DNA of 64,000 bases, from contig NZ_JAULRU010000220.1 in the NCBI RefSeq assembly GCF_030518155.1, positions 62,001 through 126,000 on the forward strand, read 5' to 3'. The DNA comes from Gilvimarinus gilvus (lineage in GTDB: Bacteria > Pseudomonadota > Gammaproteobacteria > Pseudomonadales > Cellvibrionaceae). Position numbers and translations under genes: made by a program. This document shows, in pieces, positions 44,227 to 53,117 of the stretch. The notes beneath the pieces are model-generated. The model saw only the letters and a list, made by a program, of their open reading frames with translations, ran no database searches and was not told the origin of the DNA. Position 1 is the stretch's first letter, and every line of letters starts with the position of its first letter.

Positions 44227-45165
44227 ATGTCTAACGCACGTGTTATTGGTCAGGTGGCTATTGCGACTTCGGTCAGTTTATTGGCCGGGGCCATTTTCTA
44301 TTTTGGTATGTCTTTAAGTCGTATTGCCGATAACCTTCCGCAAACCGCTGCAAGCGTGACGGAAATTACCGGGGCAGTGACGCCGATTGTCGATTTAATT
44401 CCTGCCATTTTGCAGGAGTCTGAGGATATACGCCTACAGACCGACGTAATTGTTAAGCAAAGCCAGCAGATTATTGACGTGTTGCCGGGTATTTTGCAGC
44501 GCGTTGATAACGTGGTTGCCACGGTGGAGAATGTACGCGCTGACAGCACCGATATTCTGGCCGAATCTGCGGCGATTCGTACCGAGGTGGCGCAGGTGCG
44601 CGAGGAGGTGGAGCTGGTGCGTGGTGATTTGCCGGCTATTCTGGCAGAGCTGGAAGCCTACCGCACGGAATTAAACGGTTACCGCGAGCTTGCGCCACAG
44701 TTTTTGGCGGAATCCCAGGCGATACGCGACACCATTGACCCGACCATAAACCGGGTGGAAGCACTTGTTGCACACATAGATGAAACGGCGAGCACAGCGG
44801 GAGAAAGCGCCGTTTCTGGTTTTTTTACCGGTATTATCAAGGCGCCCTTCAGTTTAGTGTCTGACATTACCTCGGTGGTAACACCTTCTGGTAAGCCCTT
44901 AACCGAAGAACAAAGAAATTACCTGCGCTCAACCCTGCAAGGTTTTATCGGTACTGCCGAAGTCGGTGAAAAGTATGCCTTTCAAATGCCGCGCAGTGAG
45001 TTTGCCGGCGAAGTGGAATTGCGGTCGGAATCGGCCAAAGGTGGCCTAGCCTGCCGCCAGATTCGCATTGTTACCTACGCAACCGACAACCGAAAAAAAT
45101 CAACGACCAATAACTTTAATGTTTGCCGCGATAAAAATGGCCAATGGTCTGTTAAGCAACGCTAG
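44227..45165 (+). CDS. Membrane-anchored coiled-coil protein
   Basis: 312 residues. The ATG at 44227 is preferred over 44221 because AGGGA lies 7 nt before it. One N-terminal membrane helix (VIGQVAIATSVSLLAGAIFYFGM) is followed by ~150 residues of coiled coil (VTEITGAVTPIVDLIPAILQ..., EVAQVREEVELVRGDLPAILAELEAY). The C-terminal ~85 residues (LRSTLQGFIGTAEVGEKYAFQMP...CRQIRIVTY...CRDKNGQWSVKQR) resemble the small surface-antigen-type beta domain with two Cys. Function unknown; probably an inner-membrane protein with periplasmic rod. Its TAG stop begins a dispersed repeat. Confidence 0.82.
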   Translation: MSNARVIGQVAIATSVSLLAGAIFYFGMSLSRIADNLPQTAASVTEITGAVTPIVDLIPAILQESEDIRLQTDVIVKQSQQIIDVLPGILQRVDNVVATVENVRADSTDILAESAAIRTEVAQVREEVELVRGDLPAILAELEAYRTELNGYRELAPQFLAESQAIRDTIDPTINRVEALVAHIDETASTAGESAVSGFFTGIIKAPFSLVSDITSVVTPSGKPLTEEQRNYLRSTLQGFIGTAEVGEKYAFQMPRSEFAGEVELRSESAKGGLACRQIRIVTYATDNRKKSTTNNFNVCRDKNGQWSVKQR

Positions 45166-45199
45166 CAGGCTGTTGATAAAAACCCATGTATGCTCAGCG
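45162..45199 (+). repeat. Dispersed CTAGCA...GCTGTTGA repeat, copy 2
   Basis: Starts at the stop codon of the preceding gene (CTAGCAGGCTGTTGATAAA) and ends ATGCTCAGCG, as in copy 1. Confidence 0.8.
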
Positions 45200-45222
45200 C
45201 CATGGCTGATTAGCCACAACAC

Positions 45223-45252
45223 AAAAAGGCCGCGAACGTTCGCGGCCTTTTT
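45223..45252. terminator. Bidirectional intrinsic terminator, 30-bp perfect palindrome
   Basis: AAAAAGGCCGCGAACGTTCG plus its complement forms a perfect palindrome with terminal A and T runs, between convergent genes. Confidence 0.95.
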
Positions 45253-45269
45253 GTATTTGTCGTTCGGTA

Positions 45270-46502
45270 TTAACTCTGAACCACCTGCACTTTGCCCTTG
45301 GTGCGTGCAAGCAAACGCTCCTTACGCTGGCCATTGAGTACGGCGCCAATAAACGTAGACCTAACAAAAAGATCGTAGAGCACAAGCGAGACACCAATGG
45401 TAATGCCACTGATCAGTGCTAGCTTGATCCCCCAATGCAAGTCCACTTCGGCAAAGGCTATTTGCAACCAAATAACAATGGGTAAATGCAACAGATACAA
45501 CCAGTAAGACGAGTCGGCAATATAGCGCACGGTTCTGCTCGGGCGATCGAGAAACCGGCGGAACAAACCAATGGTGATCGCTACCAAAGACCACATCATC
45601 AGGGTATAACTGCACTTAAAGGCCAGCTTCAGGTAGAAATAATTCGGGTGACCCGACTGACCTTCATAGCCCGACAAGATAACCGATGCCACTATCGCAA
45701 CGATTGCGAGCACAACTTTGTGCCAACTTAACCGGCTGAACTCGCGCATTAAATCGCTCTGGCGATGCATCAACCAGCCAAACACAAAGAAGCCGCCGTA
45801 AATTAAAAATACCGGCATATGCGGCGTTAATGCTTTATCGGGAGTGTCCATGCCCCACTGCCCCATAAACCACAAGCAACCCGCCGTCGGTAGCGCTAAG
45901 GCAAGCAACGCCAGCGGTGAGCGACAAAGCCAGCGCATCAGGGCATCCGCCGTTTTGGTCAGAACGCTTTGCAGTGGGCTGATGCAGCTGATAAATGCGC
46001 GAAGCAAAAGCAGGCTTGCCGTAACCAGCAACAGGTAATATAAAAACCACAAGTGGGTGCCGGTAAAGGGCGCATTGAAAAAACCAAGCAGCGAGACAAA
46101 ACCTTCGCGCAACGCGGGCAAAATACTGACCTCACCGCGCATACTCTGCATACCCATAACCCAACCGGACACGAGCAAAGGCCTAAGTAAAAACCAACCC
46201 ACCACAAATGGAATGGCGATACGCACTAACCGAGATTTTAAAAACAGTGCGGCGCCCTTTTTGTGATAGGTCATATGGCTAAAGAACCCGGCCACCAGAA
46301 AAAACAGCTCCATACGAAAAGAGTGGCTAATCAGCATAAAGGTGCCGACAATCGGGCTGGTGTGAATATCCATCACTGCCCAGCCAATGAAAATCGGTAA
46401 AAACGATAAACTGGCGTGAAAGACAATGCCGAGTAACAGCGCAAAGGCTCGCACTGCATCGAGATAATCCAATCGACTGTTCACTGGTATGGGAGTATTC
46501 AT
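45270..46502 (-). CDS. Acyltransferase-3 family membrane protein (OpgC-like)
   Basis: 410 residues from the ATG at 46502, with about ten membrane helices. RLDYLDAVRAFALLLGIVFHAS with the conserved His, then FRMELFFLVAGFF and FLKSRLVRIAIPF, and a C-terminal YWLYLLHLPIV mark the acyltransferase-3 family, closest in layout to OpgC/MdoC, which succinylates periplasmic glucans. It transfers an acyl group to a sugar across the inner membrane; the substrate is inferred only. It follows a CIA30-like gene on the same strand. Confidence 0.9.
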   Translation of the reverse strand: MNTPIPVNSRLDYLDAVRAFALLLGIVFHASLSFLPIFIGWAVMDIHTSPIVGTFMLISHSFRMELFFLVAGFFSHMTYHKKGAALFLKSRLVRIAIPFVVGWFLLRPLLVSGWVMGMQSMRGEVSILPALREGFVSLLGFFNAPFTGTHLWFLYYLLLVTASLLLLRAFISCISPLQSVLTKTADALMRWLCRSPLALLALALPTAGCLWFMGQWGMDTPDKALTPHMPVFLIYGGFFVFGWLMHRQSDLMREFSRLSWHKVVLAIVAIVASVILSGYEGQSGHPNYFYLKLAFKCSYTLMMWSLVAITIGLFRRFLDRPSRTVRYIADSSYWLYLLHLPIVIWLQIAFAEVDLHWGIKLALISGITIGVSLVLYDLFVRSTFIGAVLNGQRKERLLARTKGKVQVVQS

Positions 46503-46543
46503 GGTTTTGTTCCGGGCATTGGTGGAGTAAAAGTACATAGTAT

Positions 46544-46566
46544 GAGGCAGCCATTGGGCTGCCCCT
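46544..46566 (-). terminator. Stem-loop between CIA30-like gene and acyltransferase gene
   Basis: GAGGCAGCC / GGGCTGCCCCTC with an ATT loop, 12 bp after the CIA30-like stop. No T-run; may only reduce read-through into the acyltransferase gene. Confidence 0.4.
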
Positions 46567-46577
46567 CCCTGCTGGAC

Positions 46578-47177
46578 TTAGTAAAAGCTGACTTCATCTA
46601 AAACGAAGTTAAAGCTTTCGGGTTGAACACCGTAAGCGACAATGCTAATCGCATTAACGGTGGCAGCGTTTAATGGTGTTTGCTCAGACCAGGCACGCTT
46701 GAGCGAATCGAAAGGTACTTTCACTTCGTGAAATTCGCCGTCGTTGGTCACGGTAACGGGCGATGCGTGGAAGTCGAAGTTGGTCACCTCAGTGCTGTTC
46801 ACCGAAACCGACAAGTTACCTTTGTTTAACTTGACCTTGAGCAGTACACCTTCGTAGGCGTCTGCGTCTTGCGGCTGGCCCTGACCGTCGAGCGGCAAGA
46901 CAAAGCTAGCCCAGCCCAGCTGGCCACGCGCTGGGGTGATATCGCCTTTTACGACGACTACACCAGCATCTACACTGTGGGTAGCGGTAGATTGCCCACC
47001 GGCCACGCTGTCTGTCATAAGCTGGCGTGGCAAACCCAGATCGTTATTGGTGGCGTCATCAAAACTGTCAACCAGTGGTGGCAGTGCGTCGGCAAAAACC
47101 GAACCCGACAGAACCAACGCGGTGGCCAGGGCAACAGATTTAAGGGCAACAAAGCTAAGAGGTTTAGGTGATTTCAT
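46578..47177 (-). CDS. Secreted CIA30-like / carbohydrate-binding-like protein
   Basis: 199 residues with a signal peptide (ending SVFADALP). The mature jelly-roll-like domain shows LVDSFDDATNNDLGLPRQLMTDSVAGGQS, GVLLKVKLN and FNFVLDEVSFY, the pattern of the complex I intermediate-associated protein 30 (CIA30) / CBM11-like family. In secreted bacterial forms the role is unknown, perhaps glycan binding. It is divergent from the sigma-factor gene across a gap with nested inverted repeats. Confidence 0.85.
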   Translation of the reverse strand: MKSPKPLSFVALKSVALATALVLSGSVFADALPPLVDSFDDATNNDLGLPRQLMTDSVAGGQSTATHSVDAGVVVVKGDITPARGQLGWASFVLPLDGQGQPQDADAYEGVLLKVKLNKGNLSVSVNSTEVTNFDFHASPVTVTNDGEFHEVKVPFDSLKRAWSEQTPLNAATVNAISIVAYGVQPESFNFVLDEVSFY

Positions 47178-47269
47178 GGTACTTTTTCCTTTTGGGTCAA
47201 TTGTTCATTAATGGTTTTACGTATCAGTCAATGCAAACGTGTCGCTGTCTAAGTACCAAGCCGGGCGTG

Positions 47270-47333
47270 AAAGGTGACAAGATTTTTAATAAAAAGTGAT
47301 TAAAAAATTTATTTCACTTTTTTTGTCACCTTT
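47270..47333. promoter_or_regulatory. Nested inverted repeats in a divergent promoter region
   Basis: Outer arms AAAGGTGACAA / TTGTCACCTTT (11 bp, perfect) enclose inner arms AAAAAGTGA / TCACTTTTT (9 bp). The site is midway between the CIA30-like and sigma-factor starts and could serve both, either as operator or as a stable hairpin. Confidence 0.6.
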
Positions 47334-47385
47334 TGGTCAGCCGGTGGCACTTATGGGTATACAGCCGAAATAACGGAACCAATGA

Positions 47386-48996
47386 ATGAACCTGTTTAAG
47401 AAGCGTGTGCACTATAAAGAGTCTGCCGATGCCAATCTGGTACTCGCCTCTATTGGCGGGGACCGCGATGCCTTTGGAGAGATTGTCGGGCGCTATCAGA
47501 GCCTGCTGTGCTCATTGGCGTATTCGTCGGTGGGGGATTTAAAGCACAGTGAAGATATCGCCCAAGAGGCCTTTGTGGAGGCCTGGCGCAAGCTGGAAAC
47601 GCTGAGTGACCCGGAAAAGCTGAAAGCATGGCTGTGTGGCATATTGCGTTTTAAAATCAGCCGCTATCGCCGCAAGGAAACTCGCCATGCCGCCAACGAT
47701 GCCTCGGCACTGGATGAACAAGTAGCTGATCAAGCCCCTATTGATGATGCCGTTATCCAAGAGCAGGAGCAGGCACTGCTATGGAAAACGCTGGAGCAGC
47801 TGCCGGAGACCTACCGCGAGCCCTTAATACTGTTCTACCGCGAGCAGCGCTCAGTGGAGAATGTGGCACAAGAGCTGGATTTAACCGAGGATACGGTTAA
47901 ACAGCGACTATCGCGCGGGCGCAAAGCCTTACAAACCGCCATGGTCACCTTCGTTGAAGATAATCTCAGCAAAAGTAAGCCGGGCGCGTCCTTTACCATG
48001 GCGGTGCTGCTGGCTATTAGTACAATTTCTGCGCCAAAGGCGAAGGCCTCTGTTTTAGGGATGGGCGCGGGTAGCGCGTTTAAATGGGCTGGGCTGTTAA
48101 CTGTGCTGGCCTCTTTCTCGGGGGTAATAGCGGCGTTCTTTAGCGTTAAGGCGAGCTTGGCACAATCGCGCACATACAGTGAAAAACGCCATACCGTTAA
48201 AATCGTCGGCCTGTTTTTTGGCGTGGCGATTATCTATACCGCCGGTTTGTTCGTGTTTAAGTATCTGGCGATTAACAGCCCTCAGTACGCATTAACCTAC
48301 ACACTGCTTGCGCAGGGTTTGGTATTTGGCTTTTGTGCGGCGTACCTAGTATTACTCACCTACATGCTGCGTGCTCAGCCGCGCATACGCGCTCAGGCCC
48401 GGCTGGATAACCCTGCGGCTTTTATCAATGAATACGATAAGGCCGGTTCCAAGCGCCGGAACGTAATCAGTCGCATTACCTTAATGGGCGTACCGCTGTA
48501 TCACTTTAAGCTGGGCATTACCGAACACGGCGAAAAGCCCGCCTTTGGTTGGCTGGCCGGTGGCGACCGAGCCTATGGTTTGCTGTTTGCCTGGGGCGGC
48601 TTGGCGGTTGCCCCCGTAAGCGTAGGCATTGTATCGGTGGGGGTTGTTAGTATCGGCGCTTTAAGTGTTGGCCTGCTGGTGACGGGAACGGTTGCCATAG
48701 GTGCGCTGGGTTTTGGCGTGTCAGCCATAGCCTATAAAGCCTACGGTTCCATGACCGCGCTGGGCTGGGAAAGTGCCTTTAGCGGCGGTTTTGCGGCGGC
48801 ATTTGAGGCTGCCCTTGCACCCATTGCCTTTGCCGGCGTTACCAATAACGAGCAAGCGGCCCAAATCGTTAATTTATCCGCGTTAAACCAAAGTTACCTG
48901 TGGGTACTGGGCATTATCAGCGTGGCGGTTATTGTGCCGGCTGTATTGCACGCCAAGAAAGTGCAACAGCGAATGCAGCCTCAAGCTGAAAAATAA
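47386..48996 (+). CDS. ECF sigma factor fused to a multi-spanning membrane domain
   Basis: 536 residues. The first ~190 form a complete ECF sigma-70: region 2 (AFGEIVGRYQSLLCSLAYSSVGD...DIAQEAFVEAWRKLETL) and region 4 (LPETYREPLILFYREQRSVENVAQELDLTEDTVKQRLSRGR). The remaining ~340 carry about eight hydrophobic segments, including a Gly/Val repeat (PVSVGIVSVGVVSIGALSVG). No separate anti-sigma gene is adjacent, so the membrane part may tether and sense. Known ECF classes with C-terminal membrane extensions exist, but the signal here is unknown. Confidence 0.9.
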   Translation: MNLFKKRVHYKESADANLVLASIGGDRDAFGEIVGRYQSLLCSLAYSSVGDLKHSEDIAQEAFVEAWRKLETLSDPEKLKAWLCGILRFKISRYRRKETRHAANDASALDEQVADQAPIDDAVIQEQEQALLWKTLEQLPETYREPLILFYREQRSVENVAQELDLTEDTVKQRLSRGRKALQTAMVTFVEDNLSKSKPGASFTMAVLLAISTISAPKAKASVLGMGAGSAFKWAGLLTVLASFSGVIAAFFSVKASLAQSRTYSEKRHTVKIVGLFFGVAIIYTAGLFVFKYLAINSPQYALTYTLLAQGLVFGFCAAYLVLLTYMLRAQPRIRAQARLDNPAAFINEYDKAGSKRRNVISRITLMGVPLYHFKLGITEHGEKPAFGWLAGGDRAYGLLFAWGGLAVAPVSVGIVSVGVVSIGALSVGLLVTGTVAIGALGFGVSAIAYKAYGSMTALGWESAFSGGFAAAFEAALAPIAFAGVTNNEQAAQIVNLSALNQSYLWVLGIISVAVIVPAVLHAKKVQQRMQPQAEK

Positions 48997-49012
48997 AGAG
49001 GGGAAAGACCAA

Positions 49013-49032
49013 AGGGCTGCGAGCGCAGCCCT
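49013..49032. terminator. Hairpin between convergent sigma-factor and lipoprotein genes
   Basis: AGGGCTGCG / CGCAGCCCT with a 2-nt loop, 17 bp after one stop and 10 bp before the other. No T-run. Confidence 0.55.
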
Positions 49033-49041
49033 AACGTAGCG

Positions 49042-49716
49042 TTACTCCTGTTCGGCGTGTACCACACCAACAGCCATTGCCGTCGAGTGGGTGGCGATAA
49101 GCGCATCGCCCACGTTCGCCGACTTAAGGTTTTCCGGGTTTTGAGCGGTAAACTGACGCACTACGCCGTCGGCATTGCGCAGTTTAAAGGTGTTATCTTC
49201 CATGTCGATGGCTTCCACCATAAATACATGAACCTCGACTGATTCGGTAACAATACCGGGTAGATCACCCTCTTTGGCTCGCGCCGCAAGCTCTACGAAG
49301 GCGTCTTCGGCCTCAAGACCTTCGCCGTCTACAATTTCGATGCTCAACTGGTCCATATACTCGGCCACCACGGTATCGCCGGCATTAACCTGATCCAGAT
49401 TACGTACCTCTTCGCCCACCACAAAACTCAGCTCACCGCTCTCGCCCGCCAGTGTTACCTCGCGGGTTTCATGGTTTATGGCAATGACGGTGGCGGTAAC
49501 TTCATCCACTTCGGTAAAAACCACAAACGGCTTTTGCTCGGCGGCAGGGGCTTCGCTGTGCATTTGTTCGGTGGCGGGCGCCGGTACGACCGCTGCGGCT
49601 TGGGTGGCGACGGGCTCGGCCGCAGGTGCCTCAGCTTTAGTCTCAGACTCCTCTGCGCAAGCGGTACCTAAGACGAGTACGGCCATTAAACTGCTCATTA
49701 AGGGTAAGTGTTTCAT
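49042..49716 (-). CDS. Acidic, Ala/Glu-rich lipoprotein of unknown function
   Basis: 224 residues from the ATG at 49716, behind GGAGAGGA. A lipoprotein-type signal (SLMAVLVLGTACAEE) is followed by an Ala/Pro/Glu-rich linker (~20-60). Two related beta-type segments of ~75 residues (VTATVIAINHETREVTLAGESGELSFVVGEEVRNLDQVNAGDTV and VHVFMVEAIDMEDNTFKLRNADGVVRQFTAQNPENLKSANVGDAL) suggest an internal duplication. No enzyme motif. Probably periplasmic or outer-membrane attached. Confidence 0.85.
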   Translation of the reverse strand: MKHLPLMSSLMAVLVLGTACAEESETKAEAPAAEPVATQAAAVVPAPATEQMHSEAPAAEQKPFVVFTEVDEVTATVIAINHETREVTLAGESGELSFVVGEEVRNLDQVNAGDTVVAEYMDQLSIEIVDGEGLEAEDAFVELAARAKEGDLPGIVTESVEVHVFMVEAIDMEDNTFKLRNADGVVRQFTAQNPENLKSANVGDALIATHSTAMAVGVVHAEQE

Positions 49717-49895
49717 ACATTCCTCTCCGTTGGACTTGCTGAAAAAACTAGGGTTGCCATATAAACAAATGGTTGAACAGTATAATAGAATCACTGTTAC
49801 TGTAATAAGTAAACACGCTATAGTGTGATTAGTTTAACTATAACGCTGTATTCGCTGTCACTTTGGACTTAAGGCAAAAAGGAAGCAAACTCATC

Positions 49896-50447
49896 ATGAC
49901 CCAGTTTCGCACGGTAAAGTCTTCACAGGTTGTACTCAAAGAACTGATGATTCCGTCGTATTCCAACTTTGGCGGCAAGGTTCACGGCGGGGTTATATTG
50001 TCGCTGATGGACAAAATTGCCTATACGGCGGCAGCCAGCCACTCGCGGCAATATTGCGTCACCGCATCGGTCGATTCTGTGAATTTTGTCAACCCGGTTG
50101 AGGTAGGTGAGCTGGTCACACTGATGGCGTCGGTAAACTACGTGGGTCGCTCTTCCATGGAAGTGGGCATTAAGGTGTATTCGGAAGACTTCAAGCACGG
50201 CATCAACAAGCACACCAATACCTCCTATTTTACGATGGTTGCGATTGACGAACACACTCGCAAACCGGCCACGGTGCCCGGTTTGATTTTAGAAGAAGAC
50301 ATTGAAGTGCAGCGGTTTATTTGGGGTAAGTTTCGCAAGCGCTTTAAAGGCGAATACCGGGAACAATTCAAAGCGCTGCATCACGATTTAGACATCACCT
50401 CAGAAACTGAAAACCTGAGAGACGAAAACTGTCAAATCTCCCTGTAA
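49896..50447 (+). CDS. Acyl-CoA thioesterase, hotdog fold
   Basis: 183 residues from the ATG at 49896. The hotdog landmarks FGGKVHGGVILSLMDKIAYTAAASHS (with HGG and the catalytic Asp) and VTASVDSVNFVNPVEVGELVTLMASVNYVG match the YciA/BACH-type acyl-CoA hydrolases. A C-terminal extension of ~35 residues (GKFRKRFKGEYREQFKALHHDL) is basic and helical. It hydrolyses acyl-CoA to free acid; chain length unknown. Single gene, convergent with the efflux operon. Confidence 0.92.
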   Translation: MTQFRTVKSSQVVLKELMIPSYSNFGGKVHGGVILSLMDKIAYTAAASHSRQYCVTASVDSVNFVNPVEVGELVTLMASVNYVGRSSMEVGIKVYSEDFKHGINKHTNTSYFTMVAIDEHTRKPATVPGLILEEDIEVQRFIWGKFRKRFKGEYREQFKALHHDLDITSETENLRDENCQISL

Positions 50448-50459
50448 CCGACAGGTGGG

Positions 50460-50891
50460 CTAGCGGCGCGCCTCTGGCATGTGCTCTTTTAATACCTCGG
50501 CAAAGGCGCGCGACAGCGCGGCGGTTGAAACACCGATCATAAGTGCGCCATTCAGCGCCTCCAGGGGGCCCAGCAGTTTGTGCGCTTCAGACATTACAAT
50601 GTCGCCATACCCTAGCGTGGCGAAGTTAACGGCTGAGTGATAAATGGCTTCGGGCAGGCTGGCAAACTCTCCCAAGCCAAAAAACAGAGTACCCCAGGCC
50701 ACTACCTGCGCGACGTTTCCTACAATCAGTATCAACATCATGCCTGCGGTGACACGCATAGCGGCACCAAACGCCGAGTGTAGTTTGTGCATTCGCTTAA
50801 CCGAATAGTGCAGCGCGAATAGAACCAGCGCCCCTTGCAGGAACAGGCAAAACGCCATCATCGCTAAACCTAATATAAAATTGACCAGCAT
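50460..50891 (-). CDS. Two-helix potassium-channel-like protein
   Basis: 143 residues with two to three membrane helices and the selectivity filter NFATLGYGDIVM before the last helix (Ion_trans_2 type). No cytosolic ligand domain, so probably a minimal tetrameric channel. It is the last gene of the minus-strand efflux operon, 28 bp after the DUF2955 gene, an uncommon partner for an efflux pump. Confidence 0.85.
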   Translation of the reverse strand: MLVNFILGLAMMAFCLFLQGALVLFALHYSVKRMHKLHSAFGAAMRVTAGMMLILIVGNVAQVVAWGTLFFGLGEFASLPEAIYHSAVNFATLGYGDIVMSEAHKLLGPLEALNGALMIGVSTAALSRAFAEVLKEHMPEARR

Positions 50892-50919
50892 TTATTACTC
50901 CTACAATGTTGTGCCGTCG

Positions 50920-51963
50920 CTATGTTTTTATGCGTCTGTTGCGCCACTTTTCCAATAAAGACATCGCCAAGGCTGCGTATACGGCAATAGCCATAAAAAG
51001 CAGCATGCGGACAAAAAAAGCTTGATAGACATCCTTACCATTGGCGCTGTCCTGCACCGCGGCGCCCAGTAAGATAATCATGGTGGTTAAGGTGGCAGTC
51101 CAAAAAGTGGGCTTAAATTTCGTTTTCATAACCCCGTAAACACCACTGGCTAAAACAATTGATATTACTAACACCCAGGCGAAATAAAACCACAGCGATA
51201 CCGACAAGCTCAAGCACCCCCATACCAGTACAGCGCAGAGCCCGCCCAAAAATGTAGAACCTATCAATTCGCGGTTGGCATCTTGCAATTGCAGTTGCGA
51301 CGCCTCGCGCCCAAGCAAAATGCTTTTTACTGTGAGTGGCAAATACATCGCCGGGTTAATCAGGGTAATGAGAAAAGCCGGTACCACAATCAAGGTAGCG
51401 CGCCATGACAGCCAGCTAACATCCTGCGCAGGCGGGGGAACTTCTGGCTTAACCATGGTGTTATCTTCAGGGAAGAATGGGTACACAATCCACTGGCCTA
51501 TGACTGCCACGGCGATTCCCATCACCAGCGCCGCAATAAGCATCGACGCCAAAGCCGAGCTTATACTACTGGCCGCCGACACCACGGTTAACCCCAAGGC
51601 CAGTAAGGTACCGATGGCAACTTTGCCTTGGGCGATCACCAGGCGGTTACTCGCGTACAAGCCGCCCACAATGATAATCAGCGCCGCAACCGGTGATTTT
51701 TGTAGCAAGGGCCCAAGCAGCAGCCCAACGCCCAAACTTACGGCAACGGCGATCAGGAGTATGAATAATTGCTTGGGCCCCGGTGGCGGCGCGGGCTTAG
51801 CCATGAGAATGACGACAAATAAAGGGGCTAAAAATGGAATGCCAATATTCAAGCCGTAAGCGGCAGCCAGCACCAGGCTTAGCGTTATAGCCATTCGATA
51901 GCTGCGCCGCGCCGCCAGCGGCATACGCTCACGACGAAACTTAGCGGCTAGCTGAGTGAGCAT
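50920..51963 (-). CDS. DUF2955 / FUSC-like inner-membrane transporter
   Basis: 347 residues with about ten helices in two similar halves (SYRMAITLSLVLAAAYGLNIGIPFLAPLFVVILMA...; STFLGGLCAVLVWG...), the layout of DUF2955 proteins related to the aromatic-acid exporter/fusaric-acid resistance group. The ATG at 51963 is used. It lies 29 bp after an EmrA-like adaptor and in a row with an outer-membrane factor, so it is the pump of a tripartite efflux system. Likely exports aromatic acids or similar compounds (inference). Confidence 0.85.
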   Translation of the reverse strand: MLTQLAAKFRRERMPLAARRSYRMAITLSLVLAAAYGLNIGIPFLAPLFVVILMAKPAPPPGPKQLFILLIAVAVSLGVGLLLGPLLQKSPVAALIIIVGGLYASNRLVIAQGKVAIGTLLALGLTVVSAASSISSALASMLIAALVMGIAVAVIGQWIVYPFFPEDNTMVKPEVPPPAQDVSWLSWRATLIVVPAFLITLINPAMYLPLTVKSILLGREASQLQLQDANRELIGSTFLGGLCAVLVWGCLSLSVSLWFYFAWVLVISIVLASGVYGVMKTKFKPTFWTATLTTMIILLGAAVQDSANGKDVYQAFFVRMLLFMAIAVYAALAMSLLEKWRNRRIKT

Positions 51964-51992
51964 AAACAAAACCTAGACCCGCTCATTGGCCA

Positions 51993-53117
51993 CTAATACG
52001 CGTATGTCAAAAGGCTGAGCAAACGAATATAGAGTTTGCCGATCAGAGCGAGCAAACCATGTCCTTCGGTATAGGCAATAACCGATGCTTGCCCGCCAAT
52101 ACGCAGCTGCGACTTAACCTCAGCCCGAACCGGTTCACTCAGGGCGATTTGCACCGGAAACCGTTGCGCCTGACGCAGCCAATCGCGGTTATTTTGCACA
52201 CTGGGCAGCGCACCCGCTGGCACCGACTGCCCACTGCTCACACCCACACCAATGCTTCGCACCGTGCCCTTAAGCACTTGCCCCGGCAGTGAATCCAGCA
52301 AAATTTCTACGGCTGTCCCTGGCTTTAAATGCCCGAGATTGTTTTCGGTATAGTCGGCCGTAATCCAAATAGACTCCATGGCCACCAGTGTTAACACCGG
52401 GCTTCCGGTACCGGCAAACTGCCCTACTTCGGCCCTTAAGTCTGTTACCACCCCGTCTGATTGCGCAACGACCGTGGTATTGCTGAGATCCAAATTTGCC
52501 TTTTCTACGGCGGATTGCGCGGTTTGCAGTAAGGTATTTTCCTCGCCTGTGTCACCGCCTTTTTGCTCAATCGCGCGCTGAATTTCCGCCTCGGCCACGG
52601 CTACTTGCGCCCGGGCTTGCTCCAGACTTGCCTCAGACATTTCCAGGCGCCGCTCTGAGACGGTGCCCGGGTCGTCCTGGCGCAGGCGTTTCAGCCGGCT
52701 GTAATCCTGCTCGGCCTTGAGGCGTCCGGCTTTTGCCGCACGCAAGCTTGCACGCGCTTTGGTCACTCCGGCATCGCCGGCTTCAACTTGCTTTTCGGTG
52801 TTTCTTAAGTTTGATTCTGCCTGCTGCAAAGCAATTTGATACTGTGATTGGTCAATACCAAATAACTTTTGCCCGGCTTTAACGTATTCGTTGTTACCTA
52901 CCCACACATCGGTGACCACACCCGCGACCTTGGGGGCGACACCGACAACATAGCCCTGAACTCTGGCCTGCGATGTGTAAGGCGTAAAACGATCCGCCAG
53001 CAACGACCACAGCAAGGTCACAATAACCACCACAAAAATCACAAGGCCACCACGAGAGACGGATTTACCTGCAGGTGTGGCCGCGGGTTTTTCGTCGGAG
53101 AGTGTTTGCTCGCTCAT
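51993..53117 (-). CDS. HlyD/EmrA-type membrane fusion protein
   Basis: 374 residues. An N-terminal membrane helix (GGLVIFVVVIVTLLWSLLA) is followed by lipoyl half-motifs (VQGYVVGVAPKVAGVVTDVWVGNNEYVKAGQKLFGID and VVAQSDGVVTDLRAEVGQFAG) around a long coiled-coil hairpin, then a beta-barrel (GTAVEILLDSLPGQVLKGTVRSIGVGV). It bridges the inner-membrane pump and the outer-membrane factor. Its ATG overlaps the outer-membrane factor stop (ATGA). Confidence 0.95.
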   Translation of the reverse strand: MSEQTLSDEKPAATPAGKSVSRGGLVIFVVVIVTLLWSLLADRFTPYTSQARVQGYVVGVAPKVAGVVTDVWVGNNEYVKAGQKLFGIDQSQYQIALQQAESNLRNTEKQVEAGDAGVTKARASLRAAKAGRLKAEQDYSRLKRLRQDDPGTVSERRLEMSEASLEQARAQVAVAEAEIQRAIEQKGGDTGEENTLLQTAQSAVEKANLDLSNTTVVAQSDGVVTDLRAEVGQFAGTGSPVLTLVAMESIWITADYTENNLGHLKPGTAVEILLDSLPGQVLKGTVRSIGVGVSSGQSVPAGALPSVQNNRDWLRQAQRFPVQIALSEPVRAEVKSQLRIGGQASVIAYTEGHGLLALIGKLYIRLLSLLTYAY

